From Dysgonamonadaceae bacterium (GTDB lineage Bacteria; Bacteroidota; Bacteroidia; Bacteroidales; Dysgonomonadaceae): a stretch of DNA of 55,256 nt. The position numbers and the translations under genes were made by a program. The notes below the pieces were generated by a model. It was not told where the DNA came from and searched no databases. It saw only the letters and a program-made list of their open reading frames with translations. Location: contig JAISUH010000043.1 of the NCBI GenBank assembly GCA_031272205.1, positions 1-55,256 of the forward strand, written 5' to 3'. Below, in pieces: positions 43,707 to 53,451 of the stretch; position 1 is the first letter of the stretch; every line of letters starts with the position of its first letter.

Positions 43707-45368
43707 TTATAAGGTCATCAATACAAAAATTTGCGCCAGCAACACCCTCAAAAACATTGTCAGTGGATAAACGGTTGCATAAGCTGCGGCCTGAGCCTGT
43801 ACGGGAGCAATGCCGTTGGCAAATTCCAAAGCGGGGGGATCGGTCATCGAGCCGGCCACGAAACCGCATATTTTTAAATAATTCACCTTCATCAAACGGG
43901 CTATAATCCCCATGATGAGAATAGGAGTGAGCGTAATGATTATCCCATACAGCATCCATATCCAACCTCCGTTTTCGATGGTTTCCACAAACCTTTCTCC
44001 CGAAAGCAGCCCTACGCATGCCAAAAACATGATGATGCCGAGTTCGCGCATGAAATAATTTGCCCCCGGCGTCATATAGAAACTCAGTTTGCCGATACGC
44101 CCTTTGAATCCCAAAACGATAGCGACGAGCAAGGGGCCGCCTGCCAATCCGAGTTTGGCCGGAGCGGGAAGCCCCGGTATGAAGATGGGGATGCTGCCCA
44201 CCAGCACGCCGATAAAAATTCCCAGAAAGATGGAAATGATGTTTGGTTTTGCCAATTCGTTGACCGAATCGCCCAATTCTTTCCTCACATCGTCAAGAAT
44301 CTCTTTCTTACCCACAACCCTTACCGAGTCGCCCAACTCCAATGTGGTTTGCAGTGTCGGCAAGATTTTCATTCCCGAATGGAAAATGCGGGTGATATTG
44401 GCCGGATAGCGGCGGTAAATACCAATCTCCTCGATGGTTTTTCCGGCCACGTTTTTATTGGTTACCAGCACGTTGATTACAGCCAAAGGTCCTGCTATAT
44501 CGTCTTTACTTTGCGTAATGGAAACTTCGCCGATTTTGAAACGGAGACTTTCCAGCATATCTTCGGAGGTAACGCCGCACAACACATCGCCTTCACGGAT
44601 GGTTTCGTCGTCGGTGGCCACTATGGAGTTGTTGTTGCGTTTAATGCGCGAAACAGCAAGCTCTCGGTCCATGATGTGCTTCAGATAATCGATACTCTTC
44701 CCGAACAGGTTCGGGTTGATGACCGCAATCTCCACGCTTTGCAGTTTGGCTTCGCTGCTTTTTAGCGAATCGGAATAATTTTCGATTTCCGATTTGACGC
44801 TGACACGGAAAATCACCCGTATCAGCAGAATGGTGAAGATGATGGATAGTATCCCGAAAGGATAGGCGAGGGCATAAGCCATTCCCGTTTCCGAAACCAA
44901 AGAGGCGGCGGTACCCTGTTCCGTGAGGATTTGTTGCGCCGCCCCAAGACTGGGCGTGTTTGTTACGGCCCCGCACAGTATGCCGATGACAACTGCAGGG
45001 GATAAATCCGTGAGATAACGGAGTGCGACGGCTATCCCAAAACCGCCCAGCACAATTCCTGTGGAAAACAGGTTCAGGAGTAATCCGTCTTTTTTGAATG
45101 AGGAAAAAAACCTTGGCCCCATGTTCAACCCGATGCTGTAAACAAACAGAATGAGCCCAAAATCACGGACAAAATGCAGAAGGTGCTCGTCGATGGGAGC
45201 GCCGAAGTGCGAGATGATTATCCCGCTAAACAGCACACCGGCTACGCCGAGTTTGATGTTCTTCACTTCGAGTTTTCCAATCAACACGCCCGTGAAAGCG
45301 GTAAGACACAAAAACAAGACTGTGGAGGCTATACTCTGCGTCGTGAAAAGTTCTTGGAGAAAATTCAT
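43707..45368 (-). CDS. AspT/YidE/YbjL-type transporter with two TrkA-C domains
   Basis: The 553-residue inner membrane protein has two hydrophobic blocks (about 10-190 and 375-553), related to each other as in the YidE/YbjL duplication. Two TrkA C-terminal (RCK_C) domains lie between them (about 205-370), visible as DREL and GEVSITQSKDD and then VVGKKEILDD. GAVTNTPSLGAAQQ and AGSMTDPPALEFAN are the paired family motifs. AspT itself exchanges aspartate and alanine; the substrate here is unknown. Confidence 0.9.
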   Translation of the reverse strand: MNFLQELFTTQSIASTVLFLCLTAFTGVLIGKLEVKNIKLGVAGVLFSGIIISHFGAPIDEHLLHFVRDFGLILFVYSIGLNMGPRFFSSFKKDGLLLNLFSTGIVLGGFGIAVALRYLTDLSPAVVIGILCGAVTNTPSLGAAQQILTEQGTAASLVSETGMAYALAYPFGILSIIFTILLIRVIFRVSVKSEIENYSDSLKSSEAKLQSVEIAVINPNLFGKSIDYLKHIMDRELAVSRIKRNNNSIVATDDETIREGDVLCGVTSEDMLESLRFKIGEVSITQSKDDIAGPLAVINVLVTNKNVAGKTIEEIGIYRRYPANITRIFHSGMKILPTLQTTLELGDSVRVVGKKEILDDVRKELGDSVNELAKPNIISIFLGIFIGVLVGSIPIFIPGLPAPAKLGLAGGPLLVAIVLGFKGRIGKLSFYMTPGANYFMRELGIIMFLACVGLLSGERFVETIENGGWIWMLYGIIITLTPILIMGIIARLMKVNYLKICGFVAGSMTDPPALEFANGIAPVQAQAAAYATVYPLTMFLRVLLAQIFVLMTL

Positions 45369-45394
45369 AAAAATTGCTATTAATATACTTTATG

Positions 45395-45402
45395 CAAAGG
45401 TA
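45395..45402 (-). promoter_or_regulatory. Promoter -7 box of the AspT-like transporter gene
   Basis: The reverse strand reads TACCTTTG followed by C, a perfect TAnnTTTG match, 26 bases before the ATG. The -33 box is not clear. Confidence 0.6.
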
Positions 45403-45448
45403 AAAAACTTTATTTACATAACGAGGGGGAGTCGGTTTTTTTATGCGC

Positions 45449-45481
45449 AATCAGCCGCAAAGTATTCCTCTGCGGCTGATT
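45449..45481. terminator. Perfect 11-bp stem-loop between two reverse genes
   Basis: AATCAGCCGCA (45449-45459) and TGCGGCTGATT (45471-45481) pair perfectly around an 11-nt loop. It lies 20 bases after the stop of the gene at 45501. No U-tract follows on the reverse strand, so termination is likely by position only. Confidence 0.5.
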
Positions 45482-45500
45482 CCTGATTTTGAAAACAGAC

Positions 45501-45812
45501 CTATTTCTTATCCGAAATACCCGCTTGCGCCCATTCCGACGGGTCGAAGCTCAGTTTGATTTTCTTTTTCATGTCTTGAAAATGGACGCGAATTTCGTTG
45601 TATTTTTTATTTGCCTTTCGAGAGGCCTCCCGTCTCTTCAACTCAAGATCTTCAAGTTCTTGATTTTGAGAATTTAACAACTTACTTTCCGTTTCAAGCG
45701 TGTTGATTAACGCTTCGTTTAATCCCGCTTTTTTCATCATTTCAGGATGTTTGCGTAAGCCGGAAATCAACGCTTCAGCCTTCTTTACCTGTTCGTTAAT
45801 AACTTTTGACAT
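45501..45812 (-). CDS. Small coiled-coil hypothetical protein
   Basis: The 103-residue soluble protein is almost entirely helical and charged. Heptad-like spacing runs through residues about 35-80 (ALINTLETESKLLNSQNQEL, EDLELKRREASRKANKK), and it ends DPSEWAQAGISDKK. I do not recognise a family. It is 29 bases downstream of the 94-residue gene, which follows the MFS exporter gene, so the three may share one transcript. A strong hairpin follows its stop. Confidence 0.6.
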   Translation of the reverse strand: MSKVINEQVKKAEALISGLRKHPEMMKKAGLNEALINTLETESKLLNSQNQELEDLELKRREASRKANKKYNEIRVHFQDMKKKIKLSFDPSEWAQAGISDKK

Positions 45813-45841
45813 AATGATTTGATTTTAAAAAATTTATATTA

Positions 45842-46126
45842 CTAAAAAACACTTTGTTTCGCGTTTTTTCGCTTGCACAATCCGCGCAATAAGGCTTTCT
45901 CATTCTCCACCGCAAAAAATTTGAAACCGAGCAACGACAAACTTTGTATCATTGCTTTTTTCGATTTGCTCACAGTGCGAAAATCGAAAGCTAAGGAGAT
46001 AATTTTGATGAGATTGTTCCTTTCTTCCTTATTTTCAATCTCATTCATGATTTTGCCGGTCAGTAAAAATGCATCCTCTTCCGACAGTTGCCACACAGTA
46101 GTAGCTGTCAATTCATTTATTTCCAT
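45842..46126 (-). CDS. Small hypothetical protein
   Basis: The 94-residue soluble protein has a helical plan with LTGKIMNEIENKEERNN and a basic C-terminus (CKRKNAKQSVF). It has no signal peptide and no membrane segment. No family is recognised. It starts 9 bases after the MFS exporter stop, which supports co-transcription and makes chance coding less likely. Confidence 0.5.
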   Translation of the reverse strand: MEINELTATTVWQLSEEDAFLLTGKIMNEIENKEERNNLIKIISLAFDFRTVSKSKKAMIQSLSLLGFKFFAVENEKALLRGLCKRKNAKQSVF

Positions 46127-46135
46127 TGATTTAGA

Positions 46136-47344
46136 TTATTTTATAAGATTTAATTTGCTGATAATAAGATAGATAATTGCGGCGATAATGGCGCAAACAC
46201 TCATTACAAGCGCCGTTGAAAGTAAGATGTTGCCGATGCCTGCCAAGGGCATGACAATACAGCCGACAAGGAAGGTAGCTGCACCCAAAACAGCTGATGC
46301 CGTACCGCGATATTTCTTCTCCAAATCTAAGGCTAAGTTGGTGGAAATAGGGAAAGTAGCGCCGGCAAACAGCAGCGAGAAGAACAGCGAGACACAGACA
46401 ATGTAAATTTCGGCGTTGAAAATCAGTGTTATGCTGGTGATGATTGAAAAACAAAATAATCCTACAACGCTGTATTTTAATGTTTTGTGCGGATTTTTCA
46501 GTCGTGCCGACAATAGATTGCCAATCATCAAAGCCACGGCATTCACGGCAAAAATAGCGCTGTAAGCCATCGGCGACACGCCGTAATGTTCCTGAAAAAT
46601 AAAGGGCGATGAGGCAATATAGGCAAACATTATGGCCGTCGAAAACGACAGCAATGCTATGTATAGCATCAACAATTTGTTTTTTAGTACCGGCGCGAAA
46701 AACTTGACGGTCGATATCACCGGCGCTTTCACGCGCTTGTGTCGGGGTAGCGATTCTTTGAGGTAAAAACAAAAAATCATCACCAAAAGCCCCAACAATC
46801 CAAGCGTTACAAAAACGCCTTTCCAGTCGGTAACGAGCAGCAACACGCCGCCCGCTATCGGCGCTGCAATAGGTGCAATGCCTTGAACGGCGGCAATTAA
46901 AGCAAGAAATTTCAACAAATCCTTGCCGGAGAACCAGTCGGCTGCGATGGAACGCGCCAAAACGATGCTGCCCGCCGCTCCCAAGCCCTGCAAGAGGCGA
47001 AAAGTGATAAGCATCACGATATTGGGCGCATAAATGCACCCAAGGGTAGCCAAAAGATACAACACAAATGAGGCGAACAGCGGCCGCCGTCGGCCAAACT
47101 TGTCGCTGAAGGGACCGAAAAACAATTGCCCGACAGCGATGCCAAGCATCGACGTCGAAATCGTCATCTGCACCATAGAGGCTGAAGTTCTGAAAAAGTC
47201 GGAGAGCGAAGGCAATGCCGGCAGATACATATCCGTAACCAAGGGCGCGAAGGCCGTCATTGCCGAGAGGGTAACAAGCAGGTAAAGTTTGCCGTTAGGT
47301 TGAGTTAAATCAGTTTGAGCGTTTCTATGATCATCTTTAAACAT
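46136..47344 (-). CDS. Bcr/CflA family multidrug MFS exporter
   Basis: The start is placed at ATG 47344, giving 402 residues with about 12 membrane segments. Twelve more codons are open upstream but overlap the promoter leader. The family signature LVTDMYLPALP lies in the first segment, followed by motif A-like FGPFSDKFGRRRPL. The later ARSIAADWFSGKDL segment is typical of Bcr/CflA proteins, which export drugs such as bicyclomycin in exchange for protons. The physiological substrate is unknown. Confidence 0.92.
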   Translation of the reverse strand: MFKDDHRNAQTDLTQPNGKLYLLVTLSAMTAFAPLVTDMYLPALPSLSDFFRTSASMVQMTISTSMLGIAVGQLFFGPFSDKFGRRRPLFASFVLYLLATLGCIYAPNIVMLITFRLLQGLGAAGSIVLARSIAADWFSGKDLLKFLALIAAVQGIAPIAAPIAGGVLLLVTDWKGVFVTLGLLGLLVMIFCFYLKESLPRHKRVKAPVISTVKFFAPVLKNKLLMLYIALLSFSTAIMFAYIASSPFIFQEHYGVSPMAYSAIFAVNAVALMIGNLLSARLKNPHKTLKYSVVGLFCFSIITSITLIFNAEIYIVCVSLFFSLLFAGATFPISTNLALDLEKKYRGTASAVLGAATFLVGCIVMPLAGIGNILLSTALVMSVCAIIAAIIYLIISKLNLIK

Positions 47345-47377
47345 ATTTGCGTTGGGCTGTATGACCCAATCCGGCAA

Positions 47378-47385
47378 CAAAGATA
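47378..47385 (-). promoter_or_regulatory. Promoter -7 box of the MFS exporter gene
   Basis: The reverse strand reads TATCTTTG, a perfect TAnnTTTG match, 33 bases before the ATG. An inverted repeat TTGGG-N8-CCCAA (47352-47369) covers the expected start and could bind a regulator. Confidence 0.6.
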
Positions 47386-47519
47386 CGAAAAATTTTTTTC
47401 GCTTGGAAGCCTCATAAAACGAAAAAAAATTCCGGTTGTAGAGAACGAAAACCTGTCAGGCAATGATTTTCTTTGAAAAATATGAACTCCAAGCATTACG
47501 CCGCCTGAAATCTTTCGAT

Positions 47520-50363
47520 TCAGTCCATTTCTATGCTATAGGCACCCGACGGGAACTTGCAATAAACAAAGCCCGTTTTGCGTTCGGCAATGGGGTAATC
47601 GGCTGCGTCAAACGCTTTTCCGTTGATTCGTATGTTCTTGTTGTCCTTGTTCGGCAGGGCGACGATGCCCGAAGCATTTGCCGGAATAACGATATTCCAT
47701 TTCAACTTGCCGGTTTTGTGCATCCATGAACTCTCCGTTTTTCCATAAGGTGTTATTATCGAGGCTTTTGCCCAATCCAAAAAATCGGTAAGGGTCGGTT
47801 CGAAGCGTATCGTTTTGAAACCGGATTCATGGGAACGTATTCCGGCAATATCTTCGTAAAACCACGTATCGTAGGCGCCGAGCATCGGATGGTTGAGCGA
47901 GCTGTTGCTCTCGATGCACACCGACATGCTTTTCTGATTGACGGGCAGTATTTCCCACAGCGAGGTAGCGTCGGCGAGGTCAAACATATAGGCGAAGCTG
48001 TTTTCGCCTTTTTTCGTGAACAGATTCCATGCAGCCGGTGCGTTTTCGAACCGTGATAAAGCGGCGCCGATGCGTCCTGTACCGAAAATTCCCGTGTGGA
48101 GGAATCCATCGTATTTTTCGTCTATATTGCGTACGATAGCGTCTGATACGGCTTTTTCGTCTCCTGCGGGTACAAAGCCGAAATCCAAGGCCAAGGAATT
48201 GGCCGTTTGACTTCCGAAGGTTTTGTTGTCCTTATCGTAAAAGGTTTCTGCTAAAGCCGAAGCAATTGCATCTTTGAGTTCGTTGTAGCGTTTGGCGTCG
48301 TCCTCTTTCCCCAGTAGAGCTGCTGTTTTTGCCAATATCGAAGCGTCGAAATAATGAAAAGCCGTAGAACTGAGTTGTATCGGGCAGTCTATTGTTTCGT
48401 TGCCTTCGGGCGGGCACCAGTCGCCAAGTCCGAAAGGCACGATATGCCGTGTTTTGAGCGAATCGTTGAGGGTCAATGTTTCAACGTAATCGACCCATTG
48501 TTTCATTCGCGGATAGTATTTTTTCAGCGGCTCGTCGTCGCCGTAATAGCGCCAAATGTAGTAAGGTATCTGCACGACGGCCGTTCCCCAATCGGGTGAA
48601 GCGACGCCGCAGAGCCGTTTACCGGGCGCTATCATATAGGGAATCCCGACCGCTTTTTCGGCCCAGTAAAAGATGGCGTTCGAATATTTGTGATGGAGGG
48701 TTTCAGTCTCGTAAGCGTTGGAGGTGGAATAGATATCTTCGAGGTATTTCTCCCAGAAGTTTTTCATTGCAAAATTCATGCTCTCGAAAGGCGCTACGGT
48801 GTGAGCGTCGCCGAGCCAGCCGCATTTTTCGCGCTGAGGACAGTCGGTCGGCAGTCCGATGAGATTGCTCAAAGCCGTGCGGATGGCTAACTCGTGCAAG
48901 CGGTTTATTTGCGGATCAGAGCACTCGAACTTGCCGATTTGCTCAAAATCGGAGTGCAGCGGAATCAACGAAATCCAGTTGAGTTGGGGTTCCGAAGCGG
49001 CGCCCGACAGTTCCAAATAACGGAAGCCGTGGTAGGTGAATCGCGGGTTCCAGGTCTCGATGCCCGTACCGGCGCAGATATATTCATCGGTTTGCACTAC
49101 GCCGGTAGCAAACACGCCTGTGGTGCCGAAATTAACGGAGCTGTCGGCTTTAAGCGCCTCGCCCATGCGCATCGTCAGCCGCGTGCCTTTGGGCTGGGAT
49201 ACCGTTATGCAGGGCAGGCCGGTGATGTTCACCCCAAAATCGTAGATCCAGTTGCCTTCGGGGTCTTGCCACATTTTGGTCGCCGCGATGCTTTTCTGCA
49301 GCCGCACAGGATTCATCATCTGCGGACGCAGTTCCTCCGGTACGTTTCGTTTCGCTTTTTCGGCGTTGCCCCAGCGATTGGTCTCACCCGATTGGGTAAC
49401 AGCCTCCGGAACGTTTTTGCTGACTACCGAAACCGCTTTCCATCCGTTGGTATCTGTTCCTGCTACCGACCAGCCTTCGATCTCTTTTGTCGCGTCATAA
49501 GTCTCTCCGCCATAGATATTTGCCTTGATTACAGGACTTTCGTTCCACAACCACGAATCGTCGGTGCAAATGCGCTGTTGTTCGCCATCGGCATAAATGA
49601 TATCGAGCTGAAGGATGAAGAGCGGATCGCCGTATTTAGGCCATCGGCCCCATACTTTCCCCTGGGCGTAAAAGCCTTCGCCGAGTTGCACGCCAAGGCA
49701 GTTTTCCCCTTTTGAGAGCTTGTCGGTCAGATCGAAAGCCGAATAGAGTGCATATTGTTCGTAATTGGTTTGTGCCGGATCGATAACCCGTGAAGCATCT
49801 ATTAATGAGCCGTTTAAGTAAAGGTCGCCGCAACCTAAGCCGCAAAACGAGGCTATCGCGCTGCGGATGCTTTTATTCGCGAGGCTGAACTGCTTGCGGA
49901 ACAAGGGCATGGGGCAATCGCTCGTCCATTCGGAGCTTATCCATTGCGCTTGCCAGTCGGAAGGGTTGTTCTTGGCCATAATAAAAGTAGCCGCTTTGCT
50001 CCAACCCGAAAGCCGATCGTCGCTGTCCCACACGCGGACGCGCCAACTGTAACGCTCGCCCTGCTTAGGATTGAAGTCTTCCGGTGTGATGCCAAATTGC
50101 CTGTCCGACCATTTTTTACCTGATTGATGGACGGTTTCGCCGCTATCGGCGTTTGTGATTTCAATTTCGTAAGCCGTTTGTACAAAGCCGTTTTTGCCGC
50201 TTTCGGTTTTCCAGCTGAGAACGACCTTGTCGGTAGCAATCGGATTGACTGTATCGCGGCATCGGAGGTCGCTTACTTTCACTTTGCTTCCGCTGCAAGC
50301 GGTCAGCGAGAAAATCAGGACGAGAGTCCATAAAAGGATGTTATGAAATTTCATTGTGCTCAT
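47520..50363 (-). CDS. Alpha-L-rhamnosidase, GH78 family
   Basis: The start is placed at ATG 50363; ATG 50354 is also possible. The product of 947 residues is a lipoprotein (SLTACSGSK lipobox). N-terminal beta domains (about 30-330) contain the family segments LYLNGSLID and LGVQLGEGFYAQG. The catalytic (alpha/alpha)6 barrel carries GLPTDCPQREKCGWLGDAH, which includes acidic residues of the active site. GH78 enzymes remove terminal alpha-L-rhamnose from pectin side chains and glycosides. It is 43 bases after the isomerase gene and is the last gene of the cluster. Confidence 0.93.
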   Translation of the reverse strand: MSTMKFHNILLWTLVLIFSLTACSGSKVKVSDLRCRDTVNPIATDKVVLSWKTESGKNGFVQTAYEIEITNADSGETVHQSGKKWSDRQFGITPEDFNPKQGERYSWRVRVWDSDDRLSGWSKAATFIMAKNNPSDWQAQWISSEWTSDCPMPLFRKQFSLANKSIRSAIASFCGLGCGDLYLNGSLIDASRVIDPAQTNYEQYALYSAFDLTDKLSKGENCLGVQLGEGFYAQGKVWGRWPKYGDPLFILQLDIIYADGEQQRICTDDSWLWNESPVIKANIYGGETYDATKEIEGWSVAGTDTNGWKAVSVVSKNVPEAVTQSGETNRWGNAEKAKRNVPEELRPQMMNPVRLQKSIAATKMWQDPEGNWIYDFGVNITGLPCITVSQPKGTRLTMRMGEALKADSSVNFGTTGVFATGVVQTDEYICAGTGIETWNPRFTYHGFRYLELSGAASEPQLNWISLIPLHSDFEQIGKFECSDPQINRLHELAIRTALSNLIGLPTDCPQREKCGWLGDAHTVAPFESMNFAMKNFWEKYLEDIYSTSNAYETETLHHKYSNAIFYWAEKAVGIPYMIAPGKRLCGVASPDWGTAVVQIPYYIWRYYGDDEPLKKYYPRMKQWVDYVETLTLNDSLKTRHIVPFGLGDWCPPEGNETIDCPIQLSSTAFHYFDASILAKTAALLGKEDDAKRYNELKDAIASALAETFYDKDNKTFGSQTANSLALDFGFVPAGDEKAVSDAIVRNIDEKYDGFLHTGIFGTGRIGAALSRFENAPAAWNLFTKKGENSFAYMFDLADATSLWEILPVNQKSMSVCIESNSSLNHPMLGAYDTWFYEDIAGIRSHESGFKTIRFEPTLTDFLDWAKASIITPYGKTESSWMHKTGKLKWNIVIPANASGIVALPNKDNKNIRINGKAFDAADYPIAERKTGFVYCKFPSGAYSIEMD

Positions 50364-50406
50364 TTTTAGTGTTATAACTGTTGGACAGGGGTGTTTTTCA
50401 GGCATT

Positions 50407-51834
50407 TTACCGGATTCTGATGACGGGAATATCGAACAAAAAGGCCAATTTCTCAATCTGATCGGCGATATGGCCAACGCCAACGGCGCAGTGATGAGAG
50501 GGGCCTGCCTTGCTCCACGAATCCACAAAGCGGCGCAATCCGCAGGGGAAGCGGTAGCGGCTGTTTGTATTTCCGATTTGCAATACCGGGCCGGGAACGG
50601 ATTCTCCTTCGGCCACCAAAAGATAAACGCCTTCTTTTCCTTCGCAAACCGACAGAATAGTAACGGGCCCGTGTTTTACCGTCATTTGGATGGAGAGGCC
50701 TTTGCCGGGTTTTCCGTGATAAACGGGGAGCGGAACCAATTTGACCCTTCCCTCCGCGATAGCGAAATGAGCAGGGCCGTCATGACCCAACAGCACCACA
50801 TCGTCGTCGAAATCTGCTGCATAAAATTCGGAGAATGAGCCACCAGCGCCAAATTCGGACATGATTTTCATTGCCTGTACATTTTTCACTTCACATTCAC
50901 CCGCAACCGGAATGTTTTTTCCGGTCAACAAGGTGTTTCCGGCGATGATAGAGGTAACGATGTTTTCGTATTCGTTGCCGTCGCAACCTTCGTAATAATA
51001 TGCCAAGGAACCGAGTTTGTGGTTCTCAACCAATTTGTCCAAAGCGACGGAAGTCTTTGCGGCGCGTTCCAACTCGTAATCCCCGCAATCGGGCATCACA
51101 TCGAAATTTTCCGAAAATTCGGCGATTTTGGCCTTCAATTCGGAATCGCTAACGGCGTCGCGGTATTTTTTCAATTCGCACATTTCAAGGATTTCGATGT
51201 GTGTACCAAAAGTGGCGGACTGGCGTGTCAAGTCGGTATAAACGTCCAACATCCCGCAATAATAATGGCCAAGGATGCCCATACGGTTGTTTTTCATGGC
51301 GTAACATACGCGGGCGGCCTCTGTCCATCCGATAATCTCGTTCCATGCAATCTTGTCCTTCAAAAATCCGGTAACCAATCCGTAGCGGAATCCACTGCGG
51401 TTGAAAACGCTTGCAATTTCGGGGACGGAGCAGGCTTGGCAATGCGCGAGCCAGTGTCCGGTCATTAATCCTTTGTCGTTTAGCGAATTGATATAGTCGT
51501 AATCGATGGCGGGGGTCGGTTGAAGATTCAATACGACCAAGGGGCAATTGATTCGTTGGGCTATCGGTAAAATGGTCGATGACAGGCAATAAGTCGCCAC
51601 ATAAAGGAAAACCAGCTCAACCTCTTCTTTTGCGAACAGCGAGGCGGCGGCGGCGGCTTTTTCCGGGTTATCCACCATTCCGGCGTCAATAACTTCCACG
51701 CGGCAATGGTGTGTGATATTCCGTTTGATTTCGTCCTGATACGAGCGAAGCGTATCTAACAGGCCGCCAAATTGATCCCAATAAGTGTCCAAACCTGTTC
51801 CAAACAAACCGATTTTAAAAGTTTTGTCAGTCAT
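50407..51834 (-). CDS. L-fucose/L-arabinose isomerase family protein
   Basis: The 475-residue cytoplasmic protein follows the plan of the L-fucose/L-arabinose isomerase superfamily. It has an N-terminal Rossmann-like domain ([16 protein letters not shown], then [12 protein letters not shown]), a middle domain with [15 protein letters not shown], and a C-terminal domain with [20 protein letters not shown] and HHCAVGVGH. The Glu/His metal ligands are plausible but not mapped here. It would turn an aldose released by the neighbouring glycosidases into a ketose. Sugar specificity is not decided by sequence; arabinose or fucose are the best guesses. Confidence 0.85.
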   Translation of the reverse strand: MTDKTFKIGLFGTGLDTYWDQFGGLLDTLRSYQDEIKRNITHHCRVEVIDAGMVDNPEKAAAAASLFAKEEVELVFLYVATYCLSSTILPIAQRINCPLVVLNLQPTPAIDYDYINSLNDKGLMTGHWLAHCQACSVPEIASVFNRSGFRYGLVTGFLKDKIAWNEIIGWTEAARVCYAMKNNRMGILGHYYCGMLDVYTDLTRQSATFGTHIEILEMCELKKYRDAVSDSELKAKIAEFSENFDVMPDCGDYELERAAKTSVALDKLVENHKLGSLAYYYEGCDGNEYENIVTSIIAGNTLLTGKNIPVAGECEVKNVQAMKIMSEFGAGGSFSEFYAADFDDDVVLLGHDGPAHFAIAEGRVKLVPLPVYHGKPGKGLSIQMTVKHGPVTILSVCEGKEGVYLLVAEGESVPGPVLQIGNTNSRYRFPCGLRRFVDSWSKAGPSHHCAVGVGHIADQIEKLAFLFDIPVIRIR

Positions 51835-51849
51835 AATTTTATTAAAGGT

Positions 51850-52143
51850 TTAATTTTTAATGTTTTTTAGGCAACACAAAAATAAGTAAAAATGCCGAGA
51901 CTGCAAAGTTTTGCCTATCCTGAACTTGCTCATTCCCATACTGTACTTGAAGTCTTTTTTCTCCAAATACTCCGCTTCGGGAAGAATGTTCACAAACCAT
52001 CCGTCAATTTCTCCATCTTTCAGATTCTTCCGCATCACCAAACGGAAGGTAGAAGCCGAATAACGGGCATCTCCCGTCCTTTTAAACTTCTCCCCCGCAT
52101 CCGCATCAATCACCGCAAGTCGTTGTCTTGTAAACAGATCCAC
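51850..52143 (-). pseudogene. Possible gene remnant between isomerase and GH43 genes
   Basis: An open frame of 97 codons starts only at GTG, directly at the GH43 stop. It has segments such as GEIDGWFVNILPEAEYL and KKDFKYSMGMSKF that look like the end of a longer protein. There is no signal peptide and no ribosome site that I can see. It may be the 3' end of a decayed gene left in this 300-base gap, or a chance frame. I do not recognise the parent family. Confidence 0.3.
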
Positions 52144-53447
52144 TATTCAAACCGTAACCAGTCGATGTTGAACAAATCCTTGCCTTTTTCACCGTGAAAT
52201 TGCAGCCAGAGCGTCTGTACGCCGCTCAAACCGGCGACTTCGAAGGAAAGCGTTGTCCAGTCAAGGTTTGCGGGAATGTCGATTCCGCCTTTTGAGGCAT
52301 GCCACGGCCTGTCGCCGACAACTTCAATTCGGCCTCCGGCCTGCGAGCGGACGCGGATGTTCAGCCGTTTAACGCTGCTCCCGTAATCGATGTATTTCCA
52401 TGCGGCGCGGTCGCCGTTGCGAATGGATGCGATCTGTTCGTTATTATATTGGTTTTCAATTAGTTGTATGCGAACATTCCCAAACAGTAAGCAGGCTCGT
52501 TCGGCCTCGATTTTTTCAGTGGACGGAAGCGGTTTTCCCGCGCCCTGCGAAGTCATCGGAACTTCGGGGATGCTGCCGTCTTCGCGGAACTCGATCGGCT
52601 CTACGCAGGCCTTGCGCATCATTGCACAGTTGTGTGTCGGACGGTGGTAAAAAACGTACCATTGTCCCTGAAATTCCGCCACCGAACCGTGATTGTTCCA
52701 AGCCGAAGGGTCGCTGCCCGCATTGTCGATAATCACGCCGCCGTATTTGAACGGGCCGAGCGGCGAATCGGAGGTGGCATAACCGATGCAGGTAGGGCGG
52801 TCTTGGCGGCTGACGTCGGCATAAACAAGGTAATAAATGCCCTTCCGCTTGAAAACGAAAGCGCCTTCGTGAAAATGGTGTTCCTTTTCGGTAACAAGTC
52901 CGTTTGTAATCGACGAAATATCAATGCTTTGCATATCCGGATTCATCCGCGCTCCCTTGGCGGAGAACTGTCCCCAATAGTAATAGGCCTGTCCGTCGTC
53001 GTCGATAAAAACGGTAGGGTCAATTTGATAAGCGCCCTCAATCGGCTTGCCGTTTTTGAAAGGGCCTGTCGGCGATGGGCTTGTTGCCACGCCTTCGGTA
53101 CTGTTCGACAGGCAGTAATAGAGGTAATAGACGCCGTTGCGGTAGATCATATCGGGCGCGTAGAGGCTGTTGTCAGCGTAAGGAATCTGATCGTCCTTTC
53201 CGCTCGACGCGAAGGTGTTTTCAAATAACTGCCAATGACACAAATCGGGCGACGAAAGCACATTGTATCGGTTTGAGCAGTAGTATTTTGTCGATTCGTC
53301 GAGCGAACCATAGACATACATTTTGCCGTCTTTGTCCACGCGGGCGGTCGGGTCAGCGATATACACGCCCGGAGGCGAGATCGGGTTTTGAGCCGTAATT
53401 CGGTTTATCAATGAGAATAAGGCAAATAGTGCAATAAAATATTTCAT
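52143..53447 (-). CDS. GH43 family glycoside hydrolase with C-terminal CBM6-like domain
   Basis: The 434-residue secreted enzyme has a signal peptide (1-19), then a five-bladed propeller. The catalytic regions are IADPTARVDKDG (D32 as base), IDPTVFIDDDGQAYYYWG and HFHEGAFVF with the acid Glu. The C-terminal part (about 310-434, from IEAERA to NIDWLRFE) is a CBM6-like beta-sandwich. GH43 members cleave alpha-L-arabinofuranosyl or beta-D-xylosyl bonds, and the CBM helps binding. The stop of the previous gene lies 4 bases away, showing tight operon spacing. Confidence 0.92.
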   Translation of the reverse strand: MKYFIALFALFSLINRITAQNPISPPGVYIADPTARVDKDGKMYVYGSLDESTKYYCSNRYNVLSSPDLCHWQLFENTFASSGKDDQIPYADNSLYAPDMIYRNGVYYLYYCLSNSTEGVATSPSPTGPFKNGKPIEGAYQIDPTVFIDDDGQAYYYWGQFSAKGARMNPDMQSIDISSITNGLVTEKEHHFHEGAFVFKRKGIYYLVYADVSRQDRPTCIGYATSDSPLGPFKYGGVIIDNAGSDPSAWNNHGSVAEFQGQWYVFYHRPTHNCAMMRKACVEPIEFREDGSIPEVPMTSQGAGKPLPSTEKIEAERACLLFGNVRIQLIENQYNNEQIASIRNGDRAAWKYIDYGSSVKRLNIRVRSQAGGRIEVVGDRPWHASKGGIDIPANLDWTTLSFEVAGLSGVQTLWLQFHGEKGKDLFNIDWLRFE

Positions 53448-53451
53448 TGTT

